A stretch of 64,000 nt of DNA from Bacteroidota bacterium (GTDB lineage Bacteria > Bacteroidota > Bacteroidia > Bacteroidales > VadinHA17). The notes beneath the pieces were generated by a model. That model had not been told where the DNA came from, did no database searches, and saw only the letters and a program-made list of their open reading frames with translations. Each line of letters opens with the position of its first letter. Position 1 is the stretch's first letter. Both the position numbers and the translations under genes were made by a program. Shown piece after piece: positions 27,595 through 36,196 of this stretch. The stretch is from positions 1 to 64,000 of the forward strand of contig JADKBL010000058.1 in NCBI GenBank assembly GCA_016718875.1, in the 5' to 3' direction.

Positions 27595-28391
27595 CTTAAA
27601 ATTGTAATCTTTTCAGCACAATATTCAAAAAGATGAAAGCCCGTACCGCCTTCTGCCACAACTTCAAACAAAAGGTCTTTATTTGTTATTCTGGATCCAC
27701 CCAAGATGCTTACGTTGTTTTTGAACAGAATGTCAGGTAAAATCCCGCTTGAAGGTCCTGTAACGATCACATCACTCCTTTCTGATGTTGCTGCGAGCAA
27801 ACTGTCAATAGTGCCATTTACCAGAGTCTGGCCTGTAATAATCACTATATCTGACTGGGGTAATACAGATTTAAAATCCTCTGCAGGGACAAAATATTTT
27901 CTCTGGTCACTGTTCATGGCATTTTCATTCATTTCCAGCACATGCAGCTTACAACCGGCACCTGAAATCTTCCTTATGTATGACTGAAAAGCACCAACAA
28001 TAGTAACTGTCTTATCAGCGCGGAGATCCATATAATCAAGCGGATCTTTATTCCGGAAAATCTTGTATTCTCCTGATGATAAAAGCGATGATGATAAAGC
28101 ATTAAGAACGGCCATTCTCAGAGATTGAATTATTCCTGAATCCTTTTCACTTCCCAGAATTACTGAAACAAGCGTGCCTTTTATTTTAGAAGGTGTAAGT
28201 TCCCCGAAATCACGGTCGACTTTCTGGCAGAAGGGATGATCGGCAGAAAAAGTGGCTGCGGTTCCAACGCTTCCGTCGGATAATTTTACTGCAGAAAGGA
28301 ACACTCCTATTCTAACATCAGCCACCCTCAGGGACGATAGTCTCTGCCCATATTTTTCACTGATCAGATCTGATGTTTCCTTTATAATCAT
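27591..28391 (-). CDS. DUF4213/DUF364 protein (putative metal or cofactor binding)
   Basis: The 266 residues comprise an N-terminal alpha/beta DUF4213 part (DVRIGVFLSAVKLSDGSVGT, about 20-100) and a Rossmann-like DUF364 part (VTIVGAFQSYIRKISGAGCK, SDIVIITGQTLVNGTIDSLL, VIVTGPSSGILPDILFKNNV). Structures of this family led to the proposal that it chelates heavy metals, and relatives lie beside metal or cobalamin ABC transporters in anaerobes. Here it is coupled by a four-base overlap to an ECF-like/THEP1 fusion, which suggests both serve one transport or cofactor task. The activity is unknown. Confidence 0.75.
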   Translation of the reverse strand: MIIKETSDLISEKYGQRLSSLRVADVRIGVFLSAVKLSDGSVGTAATFSADHPFCQKVDRDFGELTPSKIKGTLVSVILGSEKDSGIIQSLRMAVLNALSSSLLSSGEYKIFRNKDPLDYMDLRADKTVTIVGAFQSYIRKISGAGCKLHVLEMNENAMNSDQRKYFVPAEDFKSVLPQSDIVIITGQTLVNGTIDSLLAATSERSDVIVTGPSSGILPDILFKNNVSILGGSRITNKDLLFEVVAEGGTGFHLFEYCAEKITILR

Positions 28392-28407
28392 GTTGCCTGA
28401 TTTACAA

Positions 28408-29259
28408 TTATTTCAATGCAATTGCCATTGCAGCTCCTAACCAGTTTATCCTGCCATATTCTATCGTACTGTAGGGGACACACCCTGAATAGTATTCAGC
28501 CCAGATTCTGATCAGAGGTTCATTTTTCCGCTTCAGATTAAACCCGAAAGCGGCCCTAATATCTGGATTAAATCTGTTCTCCTCAAGAAACTTAATATCA
28601 ACACCTGCAAAATAGCCAAGCAGTTTTGATTCCCTGAAATTCATCAATCCGCCTGTCTGCAAAGAGAATCTTTCCCTGAAGACATGTATTGTGTATATAT
28701 ATCCTGCACCTGCATACCAATAATTATTTCCATACATCTTCAGGTAAGTCAGGTCTGCCTGTTCATAGTTTACTGTTTTATCGTTTGTTATAGAATCTCC
28801 ATGCCTTTGCAGATAATCATCACCAAGATGTGAGGAAATATGCAGAGTCCGCAATCTTAATAAATTATTCCCTTCCCTGACTGAAATATCGCCGCTAAGC
28901 TTAAAATCATTGTTAATAAGACCTGCAAGAAATGTTCCGTCTTCTTTTCTGATCAGATCGAACTGGGAAAAAATTGCTGTTCCGAAATTGAACTCCCATA
29001 AAATATTTCTTCCGGATCCTCCAAAAACCGGCATGCTGAATCCAAGATTTACAGTTGAGTACAGGCTATTATCACCGTTACCCTGAAACAGAAAATATGA
29101 TCCTCCCATTATCTGACATTCAAGGGGATCAAGAAAAACAACAGGATATAACCTGGATTCAGGGAAAAAGACAAGTGAAGAATCCTTTTGTGCGGAAGCA
29201 GATACAGGATAGATACTGATAACTGAAAGGAATAATAAAAACAGATAATAACTCCTCAT
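28408..29259 (-). CDS. DUF1207-like outer-membrane protein
   Basis: The start is placed at 29259, giving signal peptide MRSYYLFLLFLSVISIYPVS; the longer frame adds 29 residues without purpose. The mature protein shows DUF1207 traits: FPESRLYPVVFLDPLECQIM near the N-terminus, then amphipathic beta strands (NLGFSMPVFGG, YWYAGAGYIYTIHVF) and a final strand. It probably forms a beta-barrel. It is 16 bases upstream of the DUF364 gene on the same strand, so it may be the outer-membrane part of the same unit. Confidence 0.7.
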   Translation of the reverse strand: MRSYYLFLLFLSVISIYPVSASAQKDSSLVFFPESRLYPVVFLDPLECQIMGGSYFLFQGNGDNSLYSTVNLGFSMPVFGGSGRNILWEFNFGTAIFSQFDLIRKEDGTFLAGLINNDFKLSGDISVREGNNLLRLRTLHISSHLGDDYLQRHGDSITNDKTVNYEQADLTYLKMYGNNYWYAGAGYIYTIHVFRERFSLQTGGLMNFRESKLLGYFAGVDIKFLEENRFNPDIRAAFGFNLKRKNEPLIRIWAEYYSGCVPYSTIEYGRINWLGAAMAIALK

Positions 29260-29293
29260 AAAAAGTCCGGATAAACCACTATAATTTTGATTA

Positions 29294-30360
29294 TCATTCA
29301 GTTTTATGTGGAATCTTAAGAGGCAGATCAAGCCAGGCAAGACCAATATTCCTTCTCATATGGCTGGTACTGTTCCCACCCGGAGCATCATAAAAAACTG
29401 CCAGTCTGTTATTAATCTTAACAACTGATGGCAGCCCTATGCATTTTTCTGACCAGTTGCAATTCCTTCCATCCAGTACAATTGCTTTGTCTTCAGATCT
29501 CCACTTATTAAGGTCCCTGCTCCAGTAAACCCAGACAGCATCAGTAAATTCCACCCCATTGTCAATACCAATATGATTTGTAAAAAGGAACCATGTTTTA
29601 ATGCTCTTCTCATAATAAACTGATGTGTTTTCAATTTGCTCTTCAATTGGAAGCATAGGTTCCGGATCAACACTCCACGTACCATCCAGGTCTTTTGTCC
29701 TGGCAATACCAAGACTCCTCTGGACACATGGGTTGTCGTCTTTTCGGGTTGTTGAACTGAAGAACTGAAGGAATTCACCATTATACTTTATAATATGACC
29801 GGGGCTGGCAGTAATTGAATAGTAAGTACCAGGTTTAATTCTGAACGGAATAACATCTTTCTGCTTGATCCATGGCCCTGTCGGGCTGTTGCTGATTGCT
29901 TTCATTGTGAGGTAAGGAAATGAAGGGATAAGATCGGGGCAGGAGATGTATGGGGTGTTCCAAGGTAGAACATATGCCACTTATCTCCATCCTTATATGT
30001 TACGCCATATGAAGCAGACTTTGAATCATCCTCCTGAGTCTCACCAAAATCAAGCACAGGGCCTTTTTTTATCCAGTTTATAAGATCACTGCTCTCGGCA
30101 AGACAACATAACCATCCTTTATTTCCGGCACCGTCGTAATGCATATAATATCTTCCAGCCTCTTCAAATACCCAGATATCCCTGGCACCCAGTATGTCGC
30201 AACTATCGGGTCCGTCGCCATACCTGAGAACAATACCAGCATCTTTGGCATCCATCCTTAAGGATGTCATCGGCCTCCTGTCACTGTAAGGCTGGGAACC
30301 TGCTGACAGGGGAAGGAATAAAATAATAATTAAGATCAGAACACCTCGTATTTTCATCAA
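29294..30360 (-). CDS. GH43-like five-bladed propeller protein, one frameshift
   Basis: A signal peptide (MMKIRGVLILIIILFLPLSA) precedes beta-propeller blades of the glycosidase F-type fold: LGARDIWVFEEAGRYYMHYD, WLCCLAESSDLINWIKKGPV and YGVTYKDGDKWHMFYLGTP. The frame breaks at G4 29936-29939. With one base added it continues DLIPSFPYLTMKA and YYSITASPGHIIKYNGEFLQ to the C-terminus, about 350 residues in all. The substrate is unknown, and the catalytic acids of GH43 cannot be assigned with certainty. It sits beside isomerase, creatininase and sulfatase genes on the same strand, suggesting glycan use. Confidence 0.7.
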
Positions 30361-30458
30361 TACAAAATATTTTTAGTACCAGTACCCCGGAATCAGAATT
30401 GCCATTACTACATTAAGTCCTTAGCGGACTATATCAGAAAATAAAGACCAGGGACAGT

Positions 30459-31373
30459 TTATACGTATCCCCACTTCTTCATTATCTCAAGGTCCTTTTT
30501 GACACACTCCATAGGTGTCTTGCCCTGGTATGATTCCTGCTCAATAATGTATACCTGAGCTCCGCCTATCTTAGTGGCAAGGTCAGTAACTTCTTTGGTA
30601 TTTACGATACCTTCACCGATGATGGTGCTCTCATATTTTTCATTTCCTCCGGCAGGTCCCTCAATTTCATCTTTTACATGCAGGTTTTCAAACCTTCCGG
30701 GATACTGTTTAACTACATCGAGTGCAATTGCGCCACCGTTGTAAAGGTTTCCCATATCAAGCTGTACAACAACAAGCTTCGGATCCATGCTCTTCATCAT
30801 GATATCGAAAATCTTCTCACCGTTAAGAGATTCCGCGAATTCAAAAGAATGGTTATGATATCCGAACTTCATTCCCTGCTTATTGCAGAGTTCACCGCAC
30901 TTATTGAATATATCCATGTAACCCTTAAAATCATCATACTTGTTTCTCATTGACATGTCCATTGATGGACTGACAACATATTTCTGTCCAAGTATTGCGG
31001 CATCATCAACAAGTATCTTCCATGAATCGGAGAAATCCTTCTTTGCACTGTCCCAATGACTCTTCCCAAATACAGTATGTCCGCTTACCATTTTAAGTCC
31101 AAGATCATCAAGCACTTTCCTGAATTCCTTTGGTGCATATCCATAGAATTTGCCATCTACATAATTCGCATGTTCAACATATACATATCCCATCTTTGCA
31201 ACCTCTTTCAGCGATGCAAGGGGATCCTTCTTCATCTCTTCACGGATAGAATAGAGCTGCAGCCCTACGATCGCTTTTTTGGGAGCTGAAGCAAATGCCT
31301 CATGCCTTAACAGGGCTGTAGCTGCTGCTGCAAGAGCTCCTGTTTTAATAAATGTCCTTCTTGATGTTTTCAT
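30459..31373 (-). CDS. Sugar phosphate isomerase/epimerase-like TIM-barrel protein, Tat leader
   Basis: The N-terminus MKTSRRTFIKTGALAAAATA is a classic Tat signal. The mature 270 residues form a xylose-isomerase-like/AP endonuclease 2 TIM barrel, with metal-site landmarks FGYHNHSFEF, VVQLDMGNLYNGG, ENLHVKDE and YIIEQESYQG. Such exported members are common in Bacteroidota carbohydrate loci and act on unknown sugars in the periplasm. It is followed by a creatininase gene upstream on the same strand at 32 bases, so they are likely one operon. Confidence 0.87.
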   Translation of the reverse strand: MKTSRRTFIKTGALAAAATALLRHEAFASAPKKAIVGLQLYSIREEMKKDPLASLKEVAKMGYVYVEHANYVDGKFYGYAPKEFRKVLDDLGLKMVSGHTVFGKSHWDSAKKDFSDSWKILVDDAAILGQKYVVSPSMDMSMRNKYDDFKGYMDIFNKCGELCNKQGMKFGYHNHSFEFAESLNGEKIFDIMMKSMDPKLVVVQLDMGNLYNGGAIALDVVKQYPGRFENLHVKDEIEGPAGGNEKYESTIIGEGIVNTKEVTDLATKIGGAQVYIIEQESYQGKTPMECVKKDLEIMKKWGYV

Positions 31374-31405
31374 TATACAGTTTTATTAAGAGTTGATAAT
31401 TTAGT

Positions 31406-32167
31406 TTATACATACATATCATTTATGTCAGCCTCTGATAGGTCCAGCATAAGTCCTGATACCTTTTCAATGACTTCCGCATAACACTTTTCTCCTTTCT
31501 CAGGAGTAGCTTTTGAAGGGTCACCGATACCGGTATCTTTTGAGATCTTTGTCCATTTTCTTTCAGCCCAGGCCCATTTTTCACTTAGGGCCTTTATCCT
31601 GAATTTTTTGCTATCACCTTTACCAGCTTCACTTAAAGGAAGGACCAGCTCAGGAGCTACAAATTGCATCATACTGGTTTCCATTTCATTAGCATGATCT
31701 CCGCCATTCTCAAAATATTTTGAATTATCGAAGCAGGCATACCAGTTACACAAACAAATGAACATCTTCGGGAACCTGAAACCGAGCTCTCTTATAATCT
31801 GCCTGAAATCATTACCACCATGGCCGTTTAATATCAGCAACTTCAGGATGCCATGCCGGTTCAAAACATCGGCAATATCATTTAGAATTGCCATCTGGGT
31901 ACCCGGATTCATGTTTATATTAAGCTTTATATCAAGCTGCCCTGTATTTACACCGAAAGGAATAGCTGGCAGAACTATAATTTTACCTCCTCGCTCAAAG
32001 GCACTCCTGGCTGCATCCTCAGCTACTTTCTCCGCCATTATTGTATCAGTTGAATAAGGAAGATGAAAATTATGGGCTTCAGTGGCTCCCCAGGGCAAGA
32101 CTGCAAGTTCAACATCAAGTTCCTTAATTGTTTTCCAGGTCGTTTCTGCAAGTACATATGGTCTCAT
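31406..32167 (-). CDS. Creatininase family amidohydrolase
   Basis: The 253-residue protein shows the creatininase metal-site pattern: LPWGATEAHNFHLPYSTDT (Glu30 and His residues, Asp41), LLILNGHGGND, and GGDHANEMETS. Family members cleave cyclic amides or act in cofactor synthesis; the substrate here is unknown. There is no signal peptide, so it is cytoplasmic. Gene order with isomerase and sulfatase suggests a catabolic operon. Confidence 0.87.
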   Translation of the reverse strand: MRPYVLAETTWKTIKELDVELAVLPWGATEAHNFHLPYSTDTIMAEKVAEDAARSAFERGGKIIVLPAIPFGVNTGQLDIKLNINMNPGTQMAILNDIADVLNRHGILKLLILNGHGGNDFRQIIRELGFRFPKMFICLCNWYACFDNSKYFENGGDHANEMETSMMQFVAPELVLPLSEAGKGDSKKFRIKALSEKWAWAERKWTKISKDTGIGDPSKATPEKGEKCYAEVIEKVSGLMLDLSEADINDMYV

Positions 32168-32210
32168 ACAATCTTATCTTTTGTAAGTGAAAAGCAAGTT
32201 AATAATAAAT

Positions 32211-33953
32211 CTATTGCACACGTTCTATCTCCACCCAGAAAGGAAAGATACTTTTATTATCAACCAGATAATACGGAACTAAGTCACATTCCATTTCAGA
32301 AAAACTGATGTTATCCATCCGTATTTCCATAGTCTGATCAATCGTATTGATTTTCTGATTTATATAGGATTTTGTCTCAAGTATCATCTGCCCGTTCCCC
32401 TTTACAGGTTTAATAAATCTGAACTTAATATTGTATTGACCGGGTAGTATCTTAACCCTCCACCTTCCGTGAATCTCTTCCTGATCCCAGATACCCCTGT
32501 CACCGTCAGCATCATTCCTGCTGAGAATTACCGGATTCTCATGGTCAGATCCAATGACAGCACCTGTCTGATGGTTTAGATTTGGAGAAGCAACAAGCTC
32601 TTTGAAAACTCTGTCAAGGTCATTTTTAAGCTCCCTGGCAATATCCATGTTCTTCATAATAATACTCTCCATCTCAAATGGATCACGCTTAATGTCAAAC
32701 AGTTCAAACTGGCTTATCTCAGCGTTATAATCTGTATGCCCCACCAGTTTGTAATTGTCTTTCTGCAATGCAACGTTATTATAAAATTCAGGATACGCCC
32801 TCGACCAGTAAAAGAATAGCGGTCTGTTCTGAAATCCTTCACTCCTGCCATTCAATAAAGGAACAAGACTCCTTCCATCGATTTTTATTCTACCGGGGAT
32901 TTCAGCATGACAAATTTCCGTTATGGTAGGCATGATATCTATATATGCAGTATTTGTTTCTATATCCCGGTTCCCTTTAAACAATTGATGGTATTTAATG
33001 AAACAAGGAACCCTTATCCCTCCCCTGTATACAGATGATTTCAATCCTCTCATTCCAGCAACATACCGTCTTCTCTGAGGACCATTGTCAGTCATAAAAA
33101 CGACAAGCGTATTCTCTGATAATCCCAGCTCCTCAAGCTTTTTAAGCACTTTGCCTGTATTATCATCGATATTTGTTACCATCGCATAAACTCTTCTGGC
33201 CTCTTCCTTATCCTGTTCTGTCATCTTAGGGAAAGGTCTGCCGTCAGCTTCAAAACCTGAAGAAGGATCAGTATTTCTGTACATCTCATAATAATTCTGC
33301 GGCACCTGAAGAGGTGTATGTGGAGCATTGAATGCCAGGTAGCAGAAGAAAGGTTTGTCCCTGTTCTTTTCAATGAAACTGACAGCGGCATCAGCAAAAA
33401 TATCTGAACAATAGCCTGAATGCTGCTCCTGTTTCCCGTTATGCCAAAGCACAGGATCGAAATAACTGCTGTCTTTCCTGAACCATGTAGTAAAATCTCC
33501 TACCTGCCCCATACCTCCGCCAAGATGGTTGAGGGATTCATCAAATCCCTGATCAATTGATCGGGAGGGATAGTTGTCGCCAAGATGCCATTTGCCAAAT
33601 AAGCCTGTAGTGTAGCCTTCATTCTTCAGAATTTCAGCAAGAGTTACCTCATCAGCATCCATTATGGCACCTCCATTGTAAGTATCTCTGACACCGGTTC
33701 GCAACGAATACCGTCCTGTCATCAGACCTGAGCGTGTAGGAGCCGAAACAGGGCACACGTAAAAGTTATTCAATCTGACACTCTGCCTCGCAAGGTTATC
33801 GATAACAGGTGTTTTAACATTAGGATTTCCGGTAAATCCAAGATCTCCAAATCCCTGGTCATCAGTGATTATAAAAACCACATTAGGGTGATCATTCTGC
33901 GCCAGGCATAGAGAAGGCACTGCCAATGCCATGGCAAGAAGTTTATTTATCAT
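32211..33953 (-). CDS. Secreted sulfatase, serine-type
   Basis: A signal peptide (MINKLLAMALAVPSLCLA) precedes an alkaline-phosphatase-like sulfatase domain. Metal ligands appear in FIITDDQGFGDLG (Asp31, Asp32), and the active-site signature is SAPTRSG with Ser70, to be turned into formylglycine, then GLMTGRYSLRTGV. Further landmarks are GKWHLGD and FMTDNGPQ. The C-terminal ~100 residues (from GAVIGSDHENPVILSR) form an extra beta domain. A Ser-type site needs an anaerobic sulfatase-maturing radical SAM enzyme, which is not in this window. The substrate is likely a sulfated glycan. Confidence 0.92.
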   Translation of the reverse strand: MINKLLAMALAVPSLCLAQNDHPNVVFIITDDQGFGDLGFTGNPNVKTPVIDNLARQSVRLNNFYVCPVSAPTRSGLMTGRYSLRTGVRDTYNGGAIMDADEVTLAEILKNEGYTTGLFGKWHLGDNYPSRSIDQGFDESLNHLGGGMGQVGDFTTWFRKDSSYFDPVLWHNGKQEQHSGYCSDIFADAAVSFIEKNRDKPFFCYLAFNAPHTPLQVPQNYYEMYRNTDPSSGFEADGRPFPKMTEQDKEEARRVYAMVTNIDDNTGKVLKKLEELGLSENTLVVFMTDNGPQRRRYVAGMRGLKSSVYRGGIRVPCFIKYHQLFKGNRDIETNTAYIDIMPTITEICHAEIPGRIKIDGRSLVPLLNGRSEGFQNRPLFFYWSRAYPEFYNNVALQKDNYKLVGHTDYNAEISQFELFDIKRDPFEMESIIMKNMDIARELKNDLDRVFKELVASPNLNHQTGAVIGSDHENPVILSRNDADGDRGIWDQEEIHGRWRVKILPGQYNIKFRFIKPVKGNGQMILETKSYINQKINTIDQTMEIRMDNISFSEMECDLVPYYLVDNKSIFPFWVEIERVQ

Positions 33954-33995
33954 AAAGCAATTTAATTAATAAAACCGAATCTGGCTGAATCAGAG

Positions 33996-34327
33996 CTATT
34001 TCTTCGGATTCTTAAGCTCATTAATCTGGCGGTCCTTTTCTGTCAGAAGCTTATCTTTTCAGATAGATTCTTTTCAAGTCCGGAAATTATCTGGTTAAGG
34101 CTTTCAACCTTTTCGTTCAGTTTTCTGATATCCTCCTTTAAACCGGCAACCTGCTTAAGCAGGTCTGCTTTTTCAGCTTCAAGTCCCTTGATTATTGGAG
34201 TATATACCGATTTTGCATAAAACCATGCTGTCAGGTATCCGATACCTGCTGCTGCAATGAGAAGTGCAACGATAGTCAGAACTGCGCCTGTTACTGATTG
34301 AGTGAGTAATATAGATAGTTGTGCCAT
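33996..34327 (-). CDS. Single-pass membrane coiled-coil protein, one frameshift
   Basis: One membrane helix (AVLTIVALLIAAAGIGYLTA) is followed by a long coiled coil (GLEAEKADLLKQVAGLKEDI, VESLNQIISGLEKNLSEK). The first frame stops at 34043. One added base in the T4 run at 34056-34059 continues the heptads as DKLLTEKDRQINELKNPKK, ending at 33996. It is one base from the OmpA-family gene upstream on the same strand, so the pair is probably co-expressed and may link peptidoglycan and inner membrane. Confidence 0.65.
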
Positions 34328-34328
34328 T

Positions 34329-34841
34329 TTATTGCATTTTAATTGTTATTTCGGTTCTTCTGTTCTTAGCCCTGTCTTCTTCTGTAATGTAACCGGCCGC
34401 AGGTTCCGTTTCTCCTTTTGACTCAATAATCATTTTACCTGCCGGGACTCCCACTGAAACAAGGTATTTCTCCACAACCCTTGCTCGTTCCAGTCCAAGT
34501 TCATGATTATAATCAGGTGTCCCTACCAGGTCGGAATGACCTGTAACCAACAGCATGGATGAAGGATATTTATCGAGCCATGCTTTAAATTCTTTTACAG
34601 TATTGTCGGTTTGCGGATCAGTTTTGAATTTAACTTTATCGAATTCAAAGTAGATCATCAGGCTCCCGGGCATAGATGCCTTTAGTTTTGCCAAAGAATC
34701 GGCTACCTCTGACAGAGGATCAGGTATTGTCTGCACCGGAACCGGTTTCTGGATCACTGGCAGCAGGATATCATTATATAACCATGCTGAAATGAAGCAC
34801 CAGATCACAAATGCAACCAATCCTGTAATAAGGATTTTCAT
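34329..34841 (-). CDS. OmpA-family peptidoglycan-binding protein
   Basis: The 170 residues have an N-terminal membrane anchor (ILITGLVAFVIWCFISAWLY) and a C-terminal OmpA domain: IYFEFDKVKFKTDP, LLVTGHSDLVGTPDYNHELG, RARVVEKYLVSVGVPAGKM and NRRTEITI. The Asp and Arg that hold diaminopimelate (TGHSD, NRRTE) are present. It is anchored in the inner membrane rather than being a barrel protein. It is followed at once by the coiled-coil protein gene. Confidence 0.85.
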   Translation of the reverse strand: MKILITGLVAFVIWCFISAWLYNDILLPVIQKPVPVQTIPDPLSEVADSLAKLKASMPGSLMIYFEFDKVKFKTDPQTDNTVKEFKAWLDKYPSSMLLVTGHSDLVGTPDYNHELGLERARVVEKYLVSVGVPAGKMIIESKGETEPAAGYITEEDRAKNRRTEITIKMQ

Positions 34842-34999
34842 TTTTCGTACTATTAAGGTTAATACCAGGTAGAATTACCTGTAAGTTAAGAAATTCTACA
34901 GATTGAACATATTCAAATCTGCTTAATTTTTAGCCAAAATCAATTTATATTATATCTTAGCAACCTGGTATCACAGAATCTATTTTAACACATTGAATA

Positions 35000-35583
35000 A
35001 TGAATACACCTGAAAACTCCATCACAATTAAGGATTCTACTTCAAATCCTGCTCCTCTTGGATTATTAGGATTCGGAATGACAACAGTTCTCCTTAACCT
35101 TCATAAAATGAGCTGAACTCGATGATCATCGGTATGGGAATATTTGTTGGAGGAATTGCTCAGATAATTGCCGGAATACAGGAATGGAAGAAGAACAATA
35201 CATTTGGTGCCACAGCTTTTACAGCTTATGGCTCCTTCTGGATATCACTTGTTACAATATGGCTTCTACCAAGGACTACATTCGGGGCAGGCCTGAAATC
35301 GGATGAAGTTTCAATGGGGTGGTACCTGCTTTTGTGGGGTCTCTTTACAGCATTCATGTTTGTTGGAACGCTCAGGCTGAACAAAGCCCTGCAGGTTGTT
35401 TTCGGATCACTTGTAGTATTGTTTCTGCTGCTTGCAATAGGGGATTTTACCGGAATTAAAGCAATAAAAACAATAGCTGGAATTGAAGGCATATTTTGCG
35501 GATTATCAGCAATTTACGCTTGTGCAGCTCAGATCCTGAATGAAGTATATGGAAAGGCGGTTCTTCCTCTGGGAAAAGTATAA
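35000..35583 (+). pseudogene. Broken acetate/succinate transporter (GPR1/FUN34/SatP family)
   Basis: From ATG 35000 the family signature [20 protein letters not shown] is clear, but the frame stops soon after (KMS, then TGA). The rest reads from about 35106 as [37 protein letters not shown] and ends GLSAIYACAAQILNEVYGKA, the usual SatP ending. Homologues have a short NAGFF-like segment at the junction that is missing here. The break is therefore a small deletion with a frameshift, not a simple homopolymer change. The longer second part has a Met at 35122 but would lack the first helix and signature. Confidence 0.75.
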
Positions 35584-35609
35584 TTACACCCTGACAATAA
35601 GAGGTATTT

Positions 35610-36044
35610 CTAGCCGAAAAGCTGCTTTTTGAATTTTCTGAGAATATCATCATCAGACTCTCCGTTCCTGATACCATTAATCAGAACATCTTCAAGAATC
35701 CCGACGGCTCTGTCATCAAATCCCGCTTCAACAGCAAACCGTCTTAGTAACCTGGCTTCGTCATCCGATATTTCATTATCTGCAAGTATCATCTCTCCTA
35801 CAAAATAAAGGTCCTCAAACTTATCATCAAGGCTATATGGAGGATGATAATGGTGATCTTTCTCCTTTTCAATTAGGTCATCAATTTCGGAATCAGTAAG
35901 TCCGAACCTTTTACCTTCCTTATGGAGTATTGCCATTTCCTGTGGATCAATCTTCCCATCAGCCCGTGCTATCTGTATCAGATGCATATAATGGATCTTC
36001 GGTACTTTTACACCATGATTACTGATAAAATCTGAAAAGCTCAT
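35610..36044 (-). CDS. TerB-like protein
   Basis: This 144-residue helical protein has the TerB pattern of paired acidic segments: QIARADGKIDPQEMAILHKE near residue 25 and MILADNEISDDEARLLRRFA near 85. There is no signal peptide. TerB-like domains are linked to metal or stress responses and often bind a divalent metal through these acidic residues. It stands alone, convergent with the broken SatP gene. The HHYHPP stretch in the middle may add metal ligands. Confidence 0.75.
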   Translation of the reverse strand: MSFSDFISNHGVKVPKIHYMHLIQIARADGKIDPQEMAILHKEGKRFGLTDSEIDDLIEKEKDHHYHPPYSLDDKFEDLYFVGEMILADNEISDDEARLLRRFAVEAGFDDRAVGILEDVLINGIRNGESDDDILRKFKKQLFG

Positions 36045-36196
36045 ATCTGTATTTCTTAAAATTTATACTAATTCCAATGTTAACACTCGTCTCAGCTCTT
36101 TTGTTTAAAAAGCTGATTATATCGTGAAATCTGTCTGAAAGTTATTAATAAAAATGGAATATTTCAAACCTGCCCCGGTTGACCAAATCTGATCAA

